Of a stretch of DNA of 64,000 nt, positions 1-11,104 are shown piece after piece. Source of the DNA: Rhipicephalus microplus (Eukaryota; Arthropoda; Arachnida; Ixodida; Ixodidae); the NCBI RefSeq assembly GCF_043290135.1, contig NC_134710.1:461753376-461817375 (forward strand), read 5' to 3'. Every line of letters starts with the position of its first letter. Position 1 is the stretch's first letter. The notes beneath the pieces were generated by a model, which was not told the DNA's origin, searched no databases, and was given only the letters and a program-made list of their open reading frames with translations. A program made the position numbers and the translations under genes.

Positions 1-370
1 TCGCTCGCTGCTCATATATACTCCTTTTTCGATTTTCGGCCTTTCTTTCTATATTTTTTTTCAGCCCAAAATTACGTTTTCTTTGAAAAACCATTAGCCT
101 TTTAGTTTAGATCCTGCCGCCCGGTTCTTGGCCGATCCCCCTTTGTGGGTGTGCGCCAGAGTGTCAAGGATCATCATTATCATCATCATCAAGTGCCTCA
201 CTCGTTCATACCCTTGCGTCCAAGGGCCATGAGGCAAGTGCTTTGTTGTGTAGCCACCGCAGCAAAAACGTCTCTGCAGAGGTCGTGCTACGGAATGCCC
301 GAGTATATGATATGAAAACTACGAATTTCTTTAAAAAACGCTAACAATAATTTATGACTAAAAAGTGGTT

Positions 371-419
371 CCCTACCGACGAACATTGCAGAGCGTAAAG
401 GCATATGTTGTCGGTAGGG
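371..419. repeat. Small inverted repeat in LINE copy A 3' UTR
   Basis: CCCTACCGACGAACAT (371-386) pairs with ATGTTGTCGGTAGGG (405-419), one bulge. It lies in the 3' UTR just after the ORF2 stop, where LINE RNAs often carry stem-loops recognised by their RT; that role here is inferred. Confidence 0.5.
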
Positions 420-520
420 TAATAGGTTAGGTTAATTTGGTTTTTATGGCGCAAAAGCAGCTAAGGCTATGCTGCGCCAGACACAAGACTTTCAGGAATG
501 GACACTGAAAAGATGAGATT

Positions 521-964
521 TTAAAGCTTATTTAACAGGTTACATTCTTTCGGAAAGTTTAGCAAGTCAGGCAGAGGTATTAGAGGGTCATCTCTTAGGA
601 ACAAAGCAGGGTGTAAAGGTACGTGTTGTTTGTATAGCTTGCTGAAATGTTTTTGTCTCTGTGTTTCAATAGTAGGACATGTGATTAGGATGTGCATAAG
701 TGTTAACGCTTCTTGGCATTTTTCACACGTTGGTTGTTCTTCCTTTGCGAGTAAGAAGTTGCGTGTCAAGTGTGTGTGTCCATTGCGAAGTCGGCATAAT
801 ACAACCTCAATAAACCGTTGCTGGTGACGGCAGGTCCTCCATTCTCCGAGTGTGGGTTTCACCAGGTGGAGCTTATTGTTCATGCAGGTGTCCCATTCCT
901 TTTGCAATTTTGCTAGTAGAGCCAGGCGAATTGTTCTCTGGATATATTTAAGGAGAATTTTCAC
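521..964 (-). pseudogene. LINE copy A: ORF2 C-terminal Cys/His segment
   Basis: Minus-strand frame encoding the tail that follows RNase H in I-type ORF2 proteins. It contains an R-x-R-x-GHT stretch and then a C-x2-C-x7-H-x4-C motif (CEKC...HILITC), the putative nucleic-acid-binding knuckle of this class. The stop lies at the left edge and about 330 bases of 3' UTR follow. It is separated from the RNase H frame by about 85 bases that change frame, so it is a remnant of one longer protein. Confidence 0.75.
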
Positions 965-1048
965 TATTTGTTACTGTTTTATGGGCTGCCTGGGAAGCAT
1001 ACTTCTCTGCTTTTTGTTTCCGGGTATCCCAGCATGACTTGGGACCCA

Positions 1049-1440
1049 TCAGAAACAGATGCAGGCTGCCTGGCTGTTTAAGTATACCATGTTTAAATTG
1101 TCACCCACTGTTGGATCACATTCGGATTTTATATGTGGTGCTTTTAGTGTGCTTAGTGAGTCGGCGTATATGATTTCTTTCTTGTATTTTTCAGCGATGA
1201 TTTTCCGAACGGCTTCACTCAAGGCATAAGCTTCAGCTGAAAAAATGGAAAAACTACGAGGTACTTTCACAGAAATTGCGCTTTTTGTCGTCGCAATCCC
1301 AATACCCACGTGGTCTTCCGTTTTTGAGCCTTCTGTGTAAAATTCTTCGTAATCACTATATTCGTGCTGAAGTGTATAAAATTCTTGGATTATGTGTTCT
1401 GGTGGGGTGCTTTTTTGTTAAAACGGCTTAGTGAAATTTC
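1049..1440 (-). pseudogene. LINE copy A: RNase H domain remnant
   Basis: The frame contains an FSAEAYALSEAV stretch and an IIYADSLSTLKA stretch. These correspond to the helix carrying the catalytic Glu and to the strand carrying an Asp (usually YTDS; here YADS) in LINE RNase H domains. The upstream part, including the expected FTDGS-like strand, lies beyond a frame break near 1310-1440. Non-functional. Confidence 0.7.
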
Positions 1441-1860
1441 GCATAGCTGCGACAGGTCGAACCATGGCGGCAGTCTTGGTGGTTTAATAGCGACATCTAG
1501 TGATCCATCAGGGATGTTATAAAAGAGGCAGTATTCCTCGAAACGTAGGACAAGTGCTTTGATTAGGTTTGGTTTTTTGAGGTAGTGTGAGCGTGAGTCA
1601 CATTTTGCGGCATTTTCGTATCAGATGTGTTCAGGTGACGACCTTATTCTTAAAACGTATGACAAGGTTAGTAATGCTCTGCGATCACATAGAGGGGGCT
1701 CATTGCATTCTACGTATAGACTTTGCACAGGTGATGTTCTGTAAGCACCACTTGACAGACGGAGACCGAGGTTGTGTATAGGGTCAAGACGGCGGATGTA
1801 TGAGTTTCGCGCCGAGTCGTAGACTACGCATCCGTAGTCTAAAATGCTGCGTACAAGAGA

Positions 1861-3014
1861 TCAGTAAATACGTATAAAGCAGCGTCTATCGGAACCCCAG
1901 TGTTTATGGGAGAGTACTTTGAGCAGGTTGAGTGCTCTGTTTGGCTTAGTTTTCAGTGCGTTTATGTGTGGCAGAAAGTTTAGATTTCGGTCGAATGTGA
2001 TTCCTAGAAATTTGTGTTCTTGTTTTACCGGCATGTTAATGTTGTATAGTTTGAGCGTGGGTTCAGGGAACAATCCTCTTTTTCACGTAAAGAGAACAGC
2101 CGTAGTTTTTTGGGCTGAAAAGCGGGAACCATTTTGGTCGGCCCATTTCATAAGCCGATTTATTGTAATTTGGAGTTGCCTTTCGCAGGATGATAGGCTG
2201 GAAGCTCGGCATGCAATTTGTAGATCATCAACATAGATGGAGTGCATGACTGTACGGGGTATAGCCCTGTTGATGGAGTTCATTTTTACTATAAACAGGG
2301 TGGTGCTCAAAACGCAGCCCTGTGGTACACCATTTTCCTGGACAAATATTCGTGATAGTACCGTACCCAAACGTAATTGAAAAGTTCTATTCAATAAAAA
2401 ATTGTGTAAGCAGTTCAGCATTCTTCCGCGAATCCCTAAGTTAGCTAGATCTCAGAGAATTCCATATCTCCAAGTTGTGTCATATGATTTCTCCAAGTCA
2501 AAGAAGACCGAGAGACAGAACTGTTTGTGTAGAAATGCTTGTCGTATTCCTTGTTCCAGCCTAAAAATGTGATCAGTGGTAGAACAGCCCTCTTTGTATC
2601 CGCACTGGTGTGCATCTATTAGGTGCTCCGATTGAGAGTTAAAGTTAGTGTAATATTTATGATGCTTTCGTAAGGTTTTGCAAGGCAACTTGTTAATGCA
2701 ATGGGCCTGTAGCTACTTGGGGTTGTTGGGGGTTTACCAGGTTTTAGGAATGGTATGACTATGGCTTTTTTCCAATCTTCAGGCATTATGCCAGAGTCCC
2801 ATATTTTGTTAAAGCATTGGAGAAGTGCCTTCGCGGATGCTTGGGATAAGTGTGCCAACATTGCGTAGTGTATGTGGTCAGACCCTGTTGCCGTTCTTTT
2901 ACCGGCAGAAAGTACCCTGTTTAATTCGTGCAGCGTAAGCGGAAGGTTATAACTTTCATTTGAGGTACTTCTAGTAGGCAATCTTTGTCTTTCGGCATTT
3001 TCTTTAGATTTCAC
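1861..3014 (-). pseudogene. LINE copy A: reverse transcriptase
   Basis: Minus-strand RT split over three frames. The segment at 3014-2619 carries GSDHIHY, PEDWKKAIVIPFLKPGK and SYRPIALTS, the fingers motifs of LINE RTs. The segment at 2688-2452 carries the QCGYKEGCSTTDHI and FFDLEKSYDT region. The segment at 2421-2083 carries VPQGCVLSTTLF and the catalytic box as YVDD. The thumb, with FLGITFDRNLNF, follows at 2073-1861. The order is complete, but frame changes and internal stops show it cannot make a full enzyme. Confidence 0.85.
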
Positions 3015-3482
3015 GAATGTATTGGTGTAATTTGCAGAGCATGATACCTTATAAAAGTGTTCTCCTAATAGGTTGGCCTGGTCTTCTAGTGTTCATTGTG
3101 TGTCTGGACTTGTAATCAGAGGTATTGTGTAGGAGGAGTACTCTCTCTTGAACTTCCTCACCTGGTCCCAGATGTGTTTAGATGTGACTGAACTGTTAAT
3201 TGATGATATGTATTTTTGCCATGAATCCTTTTCTGCCTGTCTTGGAATAAATTGGGCTCTGGCTTTTGCCTGTTTGAAGTTGATGAGGTTGGTGTAGGTG
3301 GGGTATCTTCGTATAGTTCCCCAGGCCTTATTTTGTTGTTTTATGGCATCAGTACACTCCTTTGTCCACTAAGGGTTGAGTTTCTTGCGTACGATGCCGG
3401 ATGATTGCGGTATTGCTTTTTCTGCTGCTAAGATTAAAACTTTGATGAACTCTTCGTTTAGTTCCTCAACAGAAAGCTCCGA

Positions 3483-4232
3483 TTAGAAAACTTCATCGAG
3501 CTCAGGGTTTTCTGGGAAAACTGGCCAGTTCGCGAGCTGTAGTTTCCACCGGCGTGGCCTACTTGTTAAAGTTGGGTAGGATGGCATCAGTTTTATGATG
3601 TCGGGTTGATGATCACTACCATAACACGTGTTGACGACGTCCCATTTAAAATCGTTAAATATACACGATGAACACATGGCGAGATCTAAGCAACTAAAAG
3701 TACGTGAGGTTGGTGAAAAGTAGGTAAAAGCCCCTGAATTAGGAAGGCAGATGTCATTTGATAAAATGAAATCTTCCACGGCTTGCCCTCTTGCGTCAGT
3801 TTTGTCGCTACCCCAAAGGGTTGAATGAGCATTGAAATCCCCAACTAAAATAAATGGTTTTGGCAACTGTTCCACTAGATTTTCTAGGTTTTTGGTGGTG
3901 AAAAGGGTGTGAGGTGGGATATACAGTGAGCAGATGGGGATGGTTTTGTATGATAGGATGGGGATGGCTACGGCCTCGAAAGATGTGTTTATTTGGACAT
4001 CTCGCGTAGGAGTGCTGCCCTGCACGACTATGGCTACTCCTCCTGAAAGACGGTTGCAATGTTCGCGGTCCTTTCGGGCAACTTTGAAGCCTTTTAGGAA
4101 ATGGCCGTGTTTTGCACCAAGATTTGTCTCTTGGAAGCAAAAGGCTACTGGTGAAAATTTGTTAATGATGTCATTTACGTCACCTAAGTTATGAATTAAG
4201 CCTCTACAGTTCCAATGTACAATAAAAGCCAT
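3483..4232 (-). pseudogene. LINE copy A: AP-like endonuclease of ORF2 (249 codons open)
   Basis: Starts with ATG at 4232 and is open for 249 codons. It shows the exonuclease-endonuclease-phosphatase order: WNCRGL (metal-binding Asn), FCFQETNL (catalytic Glu), GGVAIVV, SLYIPPH, VGDFNAHSTLWGS (catalytic Asp/Asn) and a C-terminal GSDHQP. This enzyme nicks target DNA to prime reverse transcription. All core residues are present, so it is one of the better preserved parts of the element. The ORF2 frame is lost just after 3483. Confidence 0.85.
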
Positions 4233-4340
4233 GGCGGAATAAAGTTAAGTAAGTATACTTCTGGGGATTGATCGATATAAAAGATGATAGGTTACAATAC
4301 TAAGAAATAGAAATAGAAAGAAATACGATAACCATTTCCG

Positions 4341-5643
4341 TTATCGCTTACTTATTGTGGTTACTGAGACTTTGTCCTTGTCCTGTTCGGTACGCTCTAG
4401 AGTGCGCTTGTCCTTTGGTGTCGATGACACCAGAGTTTTGTGGTCGATCTCCATTGCCTTGTCTGAGGCGCTGGCAGATCGAGAGTGAGGCGCTGAGAAA
4501 CTGATCTCAGGCCTTGGCACTCGATTCAGTTTAGGGCCCAGGGAGACCGGAGTCTTTGGGCCCTTTGATGTACATGGAGCAGCTGGCGCTGCTTCTTTTA
4601 CGGGGGCGGTTCGAGTCCCCCCAGCACCACTGGGTGTGGTAGCGGTCGACTCCTGAGGCCTTTGCGATGCTGCCCCCGACTGCGTCACATCGGCGTAACT
4701 TCTGTGGAAAAGGTATGATAGCCGTGTTCGCGCTTTGCCGAATGATATTTTTTTCTTTGACGGTCAGAGTGATCACTTCTTTTTCTTTTTTCAAACATGG
4801 TCATGACCGGGAATACGCTGGGTGTTCCCCATCTTAGTTAACACAGTTGGGCGAGGATGAGCAGTTTTCTGAATTGTGGTCGTTTGCGCTGCATTTTGCG
4901 CATGTTTCTTTGCCTCTGCAAGAATGCGAGGCGTGTCCGAATCTTTGACATTTGAAACAGCGTCGGGGGTTGGGAATGTAGGGTCTGACGTTTATTTTTA
5001 AGTACCCAGCCTTAAGAGAGGTGGGCATTTCACTTGTTCCAAAGGTTAGTATTACGTGTTTGGTGGGCACTTCCTGATTATTGCGACAGATTACAATTAT
5101 TTGGACTTTGATGACGTTTTGGTCTTGGAAATTTTTGTGGAGCTCTTCGTCACTAAGGCCTAAGAAGTCTTCCTCAGAGATTACTCCCCTGCTGGTGTTT
5201 AGAGAGCGATGGACCGAAACGGTGACTGCTGTTTCTCCAATGCTGGTTAGTTGGGATAGCTTAGGCACTTGGTCTTTTTCGGTTAGCTCCAAAAGGAGGT
5301 TACAACTTGACATTTTGGATGCTTTGTATGTGGGTTCTATTTTTTCTTTTAGGCACTTGGCCACCAAAAATCGGGATAATTTTCTTAAAGGTGTGCTGTC
5401 ACTGTGGATAATGTGGTACTTCGCGAAAGTAACTTTAGTTTCTGTCGAGACGTGATAGCTTGCTTCGGTGTGGCCTCTCTTACGAGACCGATCAAGGTCG
5501 GTAAATGCTTGCAAAGCCATACAAGTATGAATGTTTTCGGTAACAGCGGCGCCCACCCACCACAGAGCCCAACAAGGGGATGCGGTTGGACTTGTTGAAA
5601 CAAGCCCTCCCGACGCCAGCCGTACGCTGTCACTATAACCCAA
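4341..5643 (-). pseudogene. LINE copy A: ORF1 (gag-like, CCHC zinc knuckles)
   Basis: The main open frame runs 5643-4834 and ends in tandem zinc knuckles: CFKCQRFGHASHSC, then C-x2-C-x4-H-x4-C. The frame stops just after the knuckles at 4834, where a further Cys-rich stretch would be expected. Homologous coding continues in two other frames to 4341, with a Pro/Thr/Ser-rich tail. ORF1 proteins bind the element RNA. The true start codon is unclear because the first 60 codons look atypical. Confidence 0.75.
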
Positions 5644-5847
5644 TGTAATTATCCAATGTGGGATACCTACACAAGGTTAACCCTTGCCGGCATGAATATC
5701 GGAAGTCAACAGAAGTGAGGAGAGGACAGGAAAAATAAAAGTGTGAGAAAAAGACGAAGATGTGGGAGGAGAGAGACAGGAAAAGGCGACTGCCGATTTT
5801 CCCTGGATGGGTCAGCCCAGGGGTGCCCTCTACGTAAAGCCGGGGCC

Positions 5848-6044
5848 AAAGGGGTGTGTTGCCTCTGCCGGGAAGCCTTAAAGGTCCAGTCACCCAGCGT
5901 CGGCTCAACCCCCAGGATCCCCTTTTTCCCAGACACGGCAAAGCCACGCACGGCTAGGCGTGAGAGGGAGCCGAAACCCCCGTTAGCTCGGGTCCGTGGT
6001 ATCGCAACACACCAAACGCCAACTTGCGCAGGCGCCCCTGCGGG
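5848..6044 (-). promoter_or_regulatory. LINE 5' leader block shared by copies A and B (copy A)
   Basis: About 197 bases match 10780-10978 closely along their whole length, including the GC-rich outermost end that begins CCCGCAGGGGCGCCTGCG on the minus strand. I-type LINEs carry an internal promoter in this position, so the block probably held the promoter. That role is an inference from family knowledge. Confidence 0.65.
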
Positions 6045-6049
6045 CTGGT

Positions 6050-7011
6050 AGGGTAATAGAAAGTGTTGTTTTCTTAGAGTGTGTAATTGTTTGCACTGGT
6101 TTAAATTGTGAAGGACTATTAGTACTTCACCACATCCGTCAAACAATGGTGGATCGCCACCGGACAAAACATATGAGTGTGTCGTGTATGTGTGTCCTAT
6201 CCTGAGCCTCGTTAATGTTACCTCTCTATGACGTGATTTGACACTGGCGGCCAATGGCCAAGGTGTAGCTTAATAATGTGTAGTTTGTTTTGTGTGTGTC
6301 TATCCCACATGCTCTGCCAGTAGTTCCTGAGCTTTCGCTTGAGATACGGCTTAAGATTAGGGGCCGGGCTGGATATGGGTGTAGTGGCAGTGCTTTCGTG
6401 GACGGATACAGCAAGCTGATCCGCCATCACGTTGCCTTGGATCTCACGGTGCCCTGGCACCCAGCACACTACGACATGTTTGAGTCTGTAGAGTGTGCAT
6501 GAAATGCAGTAAAGTGAGACGAGGACAGGGCTTTTTTGTTTTTAAAATTGTGCAGAGCCGTTACCAGACTGAGGGAGTCCGTATAAATTACTGCTTTTTG
6601 TATTTGTGATTGTTTGATGTGTTTAGCCGCCGCAAGTATCGCGTAAGCTTCCGCTGTGAAGATACTTGTGCCTGGTTGTAGAGGGCCAGCATCCGAAAAG
6701 GATGGGCCGACAGCAGCGTAGGACACAGAGGAGGTAGACTTGGAGGCATCTGTAAAGAACTCAGGACGTGTGTATTTGTGTTGAAGTTCCAGGAAGTAGT
6801 TTCGGATATGGGCAAAAGGCGCATGTTTTGTAACTTCTAGGAAAGACACATCGCAGTCTATAATCTGCCACTGCCACGGTGGCGGGTATACTACAGGAGC
6901 CATTAAACTGTGTTCAAGTGACACTCCAGTTTCCTCAGCTAAACTCTTCAGGTGAACTGAGAAGGGCTGCCTCATCGAAGGCCTGTTTTGAAACTGAATG
7001 GAGCTCGACAA
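6050..7011 (-). pseudogene. LINE copy B: RNase H and C-terminal segment
   Basis: Frame 7011-6469 carries EFFTDASKS (first catalytic Asp), FTAEAYAILAAAKH (catalytic Glu helix) and AVIYTDSLSLVTAL. A second frame, 6469-6218, continues with CWVPGHREIQGNVMADQLA, the last RNase H motif with its His and Asp. The third frame, 6254-6050, has the RLRIGHTYTTH stretch and part of the Cys/His knuckle before it is cut off by the start of copy A. All catalytic motifs survive, but two frameshifts separate them. Confidence 0.8.
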
Positions 7012-7224
7012 ATCGTTAATAGTAGAGTATTAGGGGTGCTTCTTGTCTGCTTCGACCTTGAGAAAATATACAAAGGACATGTAGGTTCTTTGTAGATGAA
7101 GCGACCACTCATTTGGCTCAAGGTAAAGGCTTTCTACAGGGCTGGTGCAAAAAGCACCCATAGAAAGGCGGGTGCCCAAATGGTGCATGTTATCCAGCAT
7201 CTTCAAAGCACTTTGAGTTGCAGA

Positions 7225-8776
7225 CTAATAAATGGCCCCATAATCAAAGCGGGTGTGAATGAGGTTTCTATAAAGGTTCATAAGACATTGCCTGTCACTA
7301 CCCCTTGTAGTACGTGACAACACTTTCAAAACATTCGTGGCTTTTAAACATTTTGTTTTTAAATACTTGATGTGTGGTACGAAGGTCAACTTGTTGTCCA
7401 AGATTAAGCCTAAAAATTCATGCTCCACAAAGACAGACAGACGTTGACCGTTCAGTTCAATGTCAGGTTCTGTGTGCATGCCTCTCTTTCGGGAGAACAA
7501 GACACACGTACTTTTTTCTGGGTTCAGCTGGAATTCGTTTTCTTTTGTCGATTTGGAGACCTTGTTTAAACCTAACTGAACCTGCCGCTCACACATTGCT
7601 AGGTTGCATGACTTAAAGCCAACCTGGACTCATCGACATATGTGGAATAGAACATGTTGCGGGGGATGGACAGGTGCAAGGAATTCATTTTGTTAATTAA
7701 AAGTATACAACTAAGTACACCACCTTGGGGTACTCCCGTTTCTTGCACAAATGTTTGGGAGAGAATACTGCCCACACGGACACAGAATTTCTAATTGGAC
7801 AAGTAACTCTCGATTATGGAAAGCATTCTACTGCGCACACCCAGGTGAGACAAGTCTCTTATTTTGCCAAAACGCCTTGTTGGGTCGTAAGCCTTCTCGA
7901 TATCGAGAAACACTGAGAGGAAGTATTGTTTGTGGACGAAAGCGTCTCGGATCTGTGCCTCGATACGCACCAGATGGTCTGTGGTGAATCTACTCTATCA
8001 AAACCCGAACTGAAATGGGTCGAGTAAATTGTTTGTTTCAAGGAAATGTACTACTCAGCATTTTATCAACTTTTAAAAAAGTTTACAAAGGCAGCTGGTT
8101 AGTGCAATGGGCCTATAACTTGAAACAGAGGAAGAGTCCTTGCCCTGTTTCAAAATAGGGATAACAATAGCCTCTTTTCAGGAAGCAGGGATGGTGCCGA
8201 AAAGCCAGATAGCATTGTATAGGGAGAGTAAAGTTTTTCGCGTTTTGGGCAGCAGGTTTTTCAACATTTCATACATGACACGGTCGAAGCCTGGGGCAGA
8301 ATTACTTCAAGACTTTAGTGATATTTGTACCTCAGCTAAGTGAAAGGTTGGTTGTATGCCTCGTGATTTGTGCACTTGTATTCTAGTTTCTGATTGTCTA
8401 TCCTTGATTTATATCTTTGGAAAGCTTCAGTATAGTGTGACGAGCTGGACACTTGCTCGTAGTGTGCACCGAGGAAGATCGCCTCATCTTCCAGGCTGTC
8501 ACCCTGTGTGTTTACGAGTGGCAGTGAGTGTACTTGTCTTCCTGCTACCCTAGCAACCATGTTCCGAACTTTAGCCTCTTGTGTATATGCATATATCTCT
8601 GATAAAAACTTGTGCCAGCTTTCTCTTCTCGCCTGCCAACGCGTTCTCCTGCCTTGAGACTTTATTTTCTTAAAGCTGTCAAGATTTTCGGCTGTCGGTA
8701 AGTTCCGGAACAACCTCCATGCCCTGTTCTGCTCCTTTCGCGCATTCTGACACTCACGTGTTCCACCATGGGACAC
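7225..8776 (-). pseudogene. LINE copy B: connector and reverse transcriptase
   Basis: Frame 8776-8336 is the connector between endonuclease and RT (RTRWQARRESWHKF, LEDEAIFLGAHY), typical of I-like ORF2. The RT body at 8335-7600 is badly broken and only short motifs can be read. Frame 7596-7225 holds the C-terminal RT and thumb (FQLNPEKSTCVLFSRKRG, EHEFLGLILDNKLTF). Non-functional. Confidence 0.7.
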
Positions 8777-9075
8777 GTCGCTTGCAAGGCATTCTAGATG
8801 TTTGCGGTATGCACTTGACCGCTGCGTCAGTAAGAAAAGCTGTTAAGTACTGCACAGCTTCATCTATATTCTACCTAAACATGTCAGTCCAATCTAAACG
8901 AGTACTGTTGCGAAACTTTCCCAGTCCGCTTTGTCTATCAGCAATTTGGGAACATGTGGAGAACATTCTTATGTTGTTGAACTCAACACAACAGGAAAAT
9001 GGTCCCTTCCATATGGATTATTTATGACTTTCCATTTCAGTAGGGGTAGAAGTGAAGGTGATACGATGCTGAGGT

Positions 9076-9590
9076 CTATAGACAAGTAACTTTGTTGGCG
9101 ACATTATGGTATGTTGGCTCTTTCATATTCAACAAACAGGCCCCGGAAGAGAAGAGAAATTGTTCAATAAGACGACCTTGTGCATCACAACGAGAATCGC
9201 CCCACAGACTGCTATGTGCATTTAGGTCCCCAAGGAGCAGATAAAGTTCAAGTAGTTCGTCTATCAAAGACTGGAATTCACGTCTTTAAGTCGGCGGTGT
9301 GGAGGTATGTACAGAGAACAGACGGTGACAAGTTTGTTTAGAAGTACTGCTCGGACAGCCACCGCCTCAAGGGATGTCTGGAGTAGTAAGTGTGTACACG
9401 CTACTCCTTGATTAACCATAATGGCCACGCCACCGGATGACGCCACAGCATCACCTCTGTCCTTTCTGAATATGACGTAATCACGTAGAAAATTTGTATT
9501 GGAGGATTTCAGGTGTGTTTCCTGTACACACAGCACTTTAGGCGAGTGTTTGTGTAAGAGCTTTTGGATGACGTGGAGGTTTTTAAGCAA
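9076..9590 (-). pseudogene. LINE copy B: endonuclease remnant
   Basis: Two frames split at about 9265. The first has LCVQETHLK (catalytic Glu), SSGGVAIMV and CSLYIPPHRR. The second has LLLGDLNAHSSLWGDS (catalytic Asp/Asn). The C-terminal SDH motif is not recognisable. Same role as the copy A endonuclease. Confidence 0.75.
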
Positions 9591-9693
9591 TCCTCTGACA
9601 TTCTAATGTATAATTTGTGTTTCCATATTGGATGTAAAGTAGCGCTGTGTGTACAAAATGGCTGTGTCTGCTTTTTTAGCTGGACGTTAATAC

Positions 9694-10770
9694 TCAGGTA
9701 ACAGGGCCGTAATCGGGCCCCATTTTTGGCTTTTTATTTCTCTTGGCACTCTCCAGAGAGCTTCGCCGATCTTTTGGCACCAGGGGTACCGTGGTGTCCA
9801 TAGCCTCCTCAGAGGCACTGAGTGCCCGCATTTGCGAGCTGGTGTTTCGAGCTTGAGGCCTCGCCTGGTGAGCAAAGGCCTTTATATCTGCCGACCCTGG
9901 GGTCTCCTCCACCTCGGGAGGCGTAACGTTTCGTCCCATCGGGCCAGAGGTCAAGGGGACCTCCTTTGCTGCTGGGTTACCCTGGCTGCTGCAAGAGCTT
10001 GCAGCAGATGCTGGTGCGGCTGCGGGGACGAGCGGCAGGGCAGCTTTGGCTGCTCCGACCATGGAAGGAGGGGGGCATTGGCAACCACTAGGGCACACTG
10101 TGCCTGGCATGGGCAGTGGCCGCAGGCGTTTGTAGTGCTGCCCCCTGTTGCACTACATCGGCGAACGAAGGTTTGTTTGTGAAAAGAGCGGATACTTGTT
10201 GTCGGGCTTCTCGGAAAGTAATGTTTTGTGTTATTTTGATTTTAACAATTTCTTTTTCTTTTTTCAATGTTGGGCAGGTTCAGGATATGCGGGATGGGCA
10301 CCATCACAGTTTGCGCAGTGGGCCCCATCCTCCACCTTACACTCGTCTGTGGCGGGTCCTGTGGCGGCACACTTTCCACAGGTAAGTTGGCCGCGGCAAC
10401 TCTAAGAGCCGTGACCGAAACGTTGGCATTTGAAGCAACGTCGTGGGTTGGGAATGTAGGGTCGCACATTCAACTTCAAGTATCCTGTTTCGAGATGTTC
10501 AGGCAGAGTACTGGTGCAAAACGTCACAATTATGTGTTTTGTTGGGACTTCCTTGTTATCACGCTTAGTTTTGATTCTTTGTACTTGTGTCACCTGCTGG
10601 TCCTTCCAGCCCTTGAGGAGCTCACCTTGAGTCAGGCCAAGCAAGTCTTCATCAGGCACAACGCCTCGGGAAGTGTTGAGTGAGCGGTGTGGTGTAATTG
10701 AGATAGGAATGTTTCCAAACGATTCTAGTTTCGAGAGGTTTTCATACTGGGTCTGACTTTTTACTTCGAG
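9694..10770 (-). pseudogene. LINE copy B: ORF1 remnant
   Basis: Frame 10659-10402 carries the stretch before the zinc knuckles and the first knuckle (RCFKCQRFGHGS), closely related to copy A. Frame 10110-9694 is the Pro/Ala/Ser-rich C-terminal tail. The region between them is frame-broken. The N-terminus is missing because a deletion fuses ORF1 to the leader at about 10779. Confidence 0.65.
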
Positions 10771-11104
10771 GAGGAGATCAAAGGGGTGTGTTGCCTCTGC
10801 CGGAGGGCCTTAAAGGTCCGATCACCCGGCGTCGGCTCAACCCCCAGAATCCGCCTTTTCACGGACACGGCAACACCACGCACGGCTAGGCGTGGGAGGG
10901 AGTCAAAACTCTCCCGTTAGCTCGGGTCCGTGGTGTCCCTAAACACCAAACGCCTACTTGCGCAGGCGCCCCTGCGGGGCCGCCGATTTGTGCCCAAGTT
11001 TGCTTTACTGCCTACTCATAAACTTCACTGCTTTGCAAAGATAAAGATTTCATCTGGACAGCAGAGTGTGATGCCTAGTTTCGTGAACTTAAATTCCTTC
11101 TCAC

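Larger units (their letters stand above)
170..6044 (-). mobile_element. I-superfamily LINE, copy A (5'-complete, degraded)
   Basis: A non-LTR retrotransposon read on the minus strand. From its 5' end: a GC-rich leader (about 6044-5650), ORF1 with CCHC zinc knuckles (5643-4341), ORF2 endonuclease (4232-3483), reverse transcriptase (3014-1861), RNase H (about 1440-1049) and a Cys-rich C-terminal segment (964-521). A TGATGA-type simple-sequence tail lies near 190-170, as expected for I-type elements. The order endonuclease-RT-RNase H with a CCHC ORF1 places it in the I/R1/LOA-like group; the exact clade cannot be fixed by eye. Several frameshifts and stops make it inactive. The first 170 bases of the window may be more 3' UTR or older repeat. 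Confidence 0.85.
6045..10978 (-). mobile_element. I-superfamily LINE, copy B (3' end cut off at copy A)
   Basis: A second LINE in the same orientation and with the same domain order as copy A: leader (10978-10780), ORF1 remnant (10770-9694), endonuclease (9590-9076), connector and RT (8776-7225), RNase H (7011-6218) and C-terminal segment (6254-6050). Its coding sequence runs straight into the 5' end of copy A at about 6045, so its 3' UTR is missing. The N-terminal part of ORF1 is also deleted: ORF1 joins the leader directly at about 10779. RT and ORF1 sequences differ clearly from copy A, so the two are different subfamilies sharing a leader. Confidence 0.8.
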
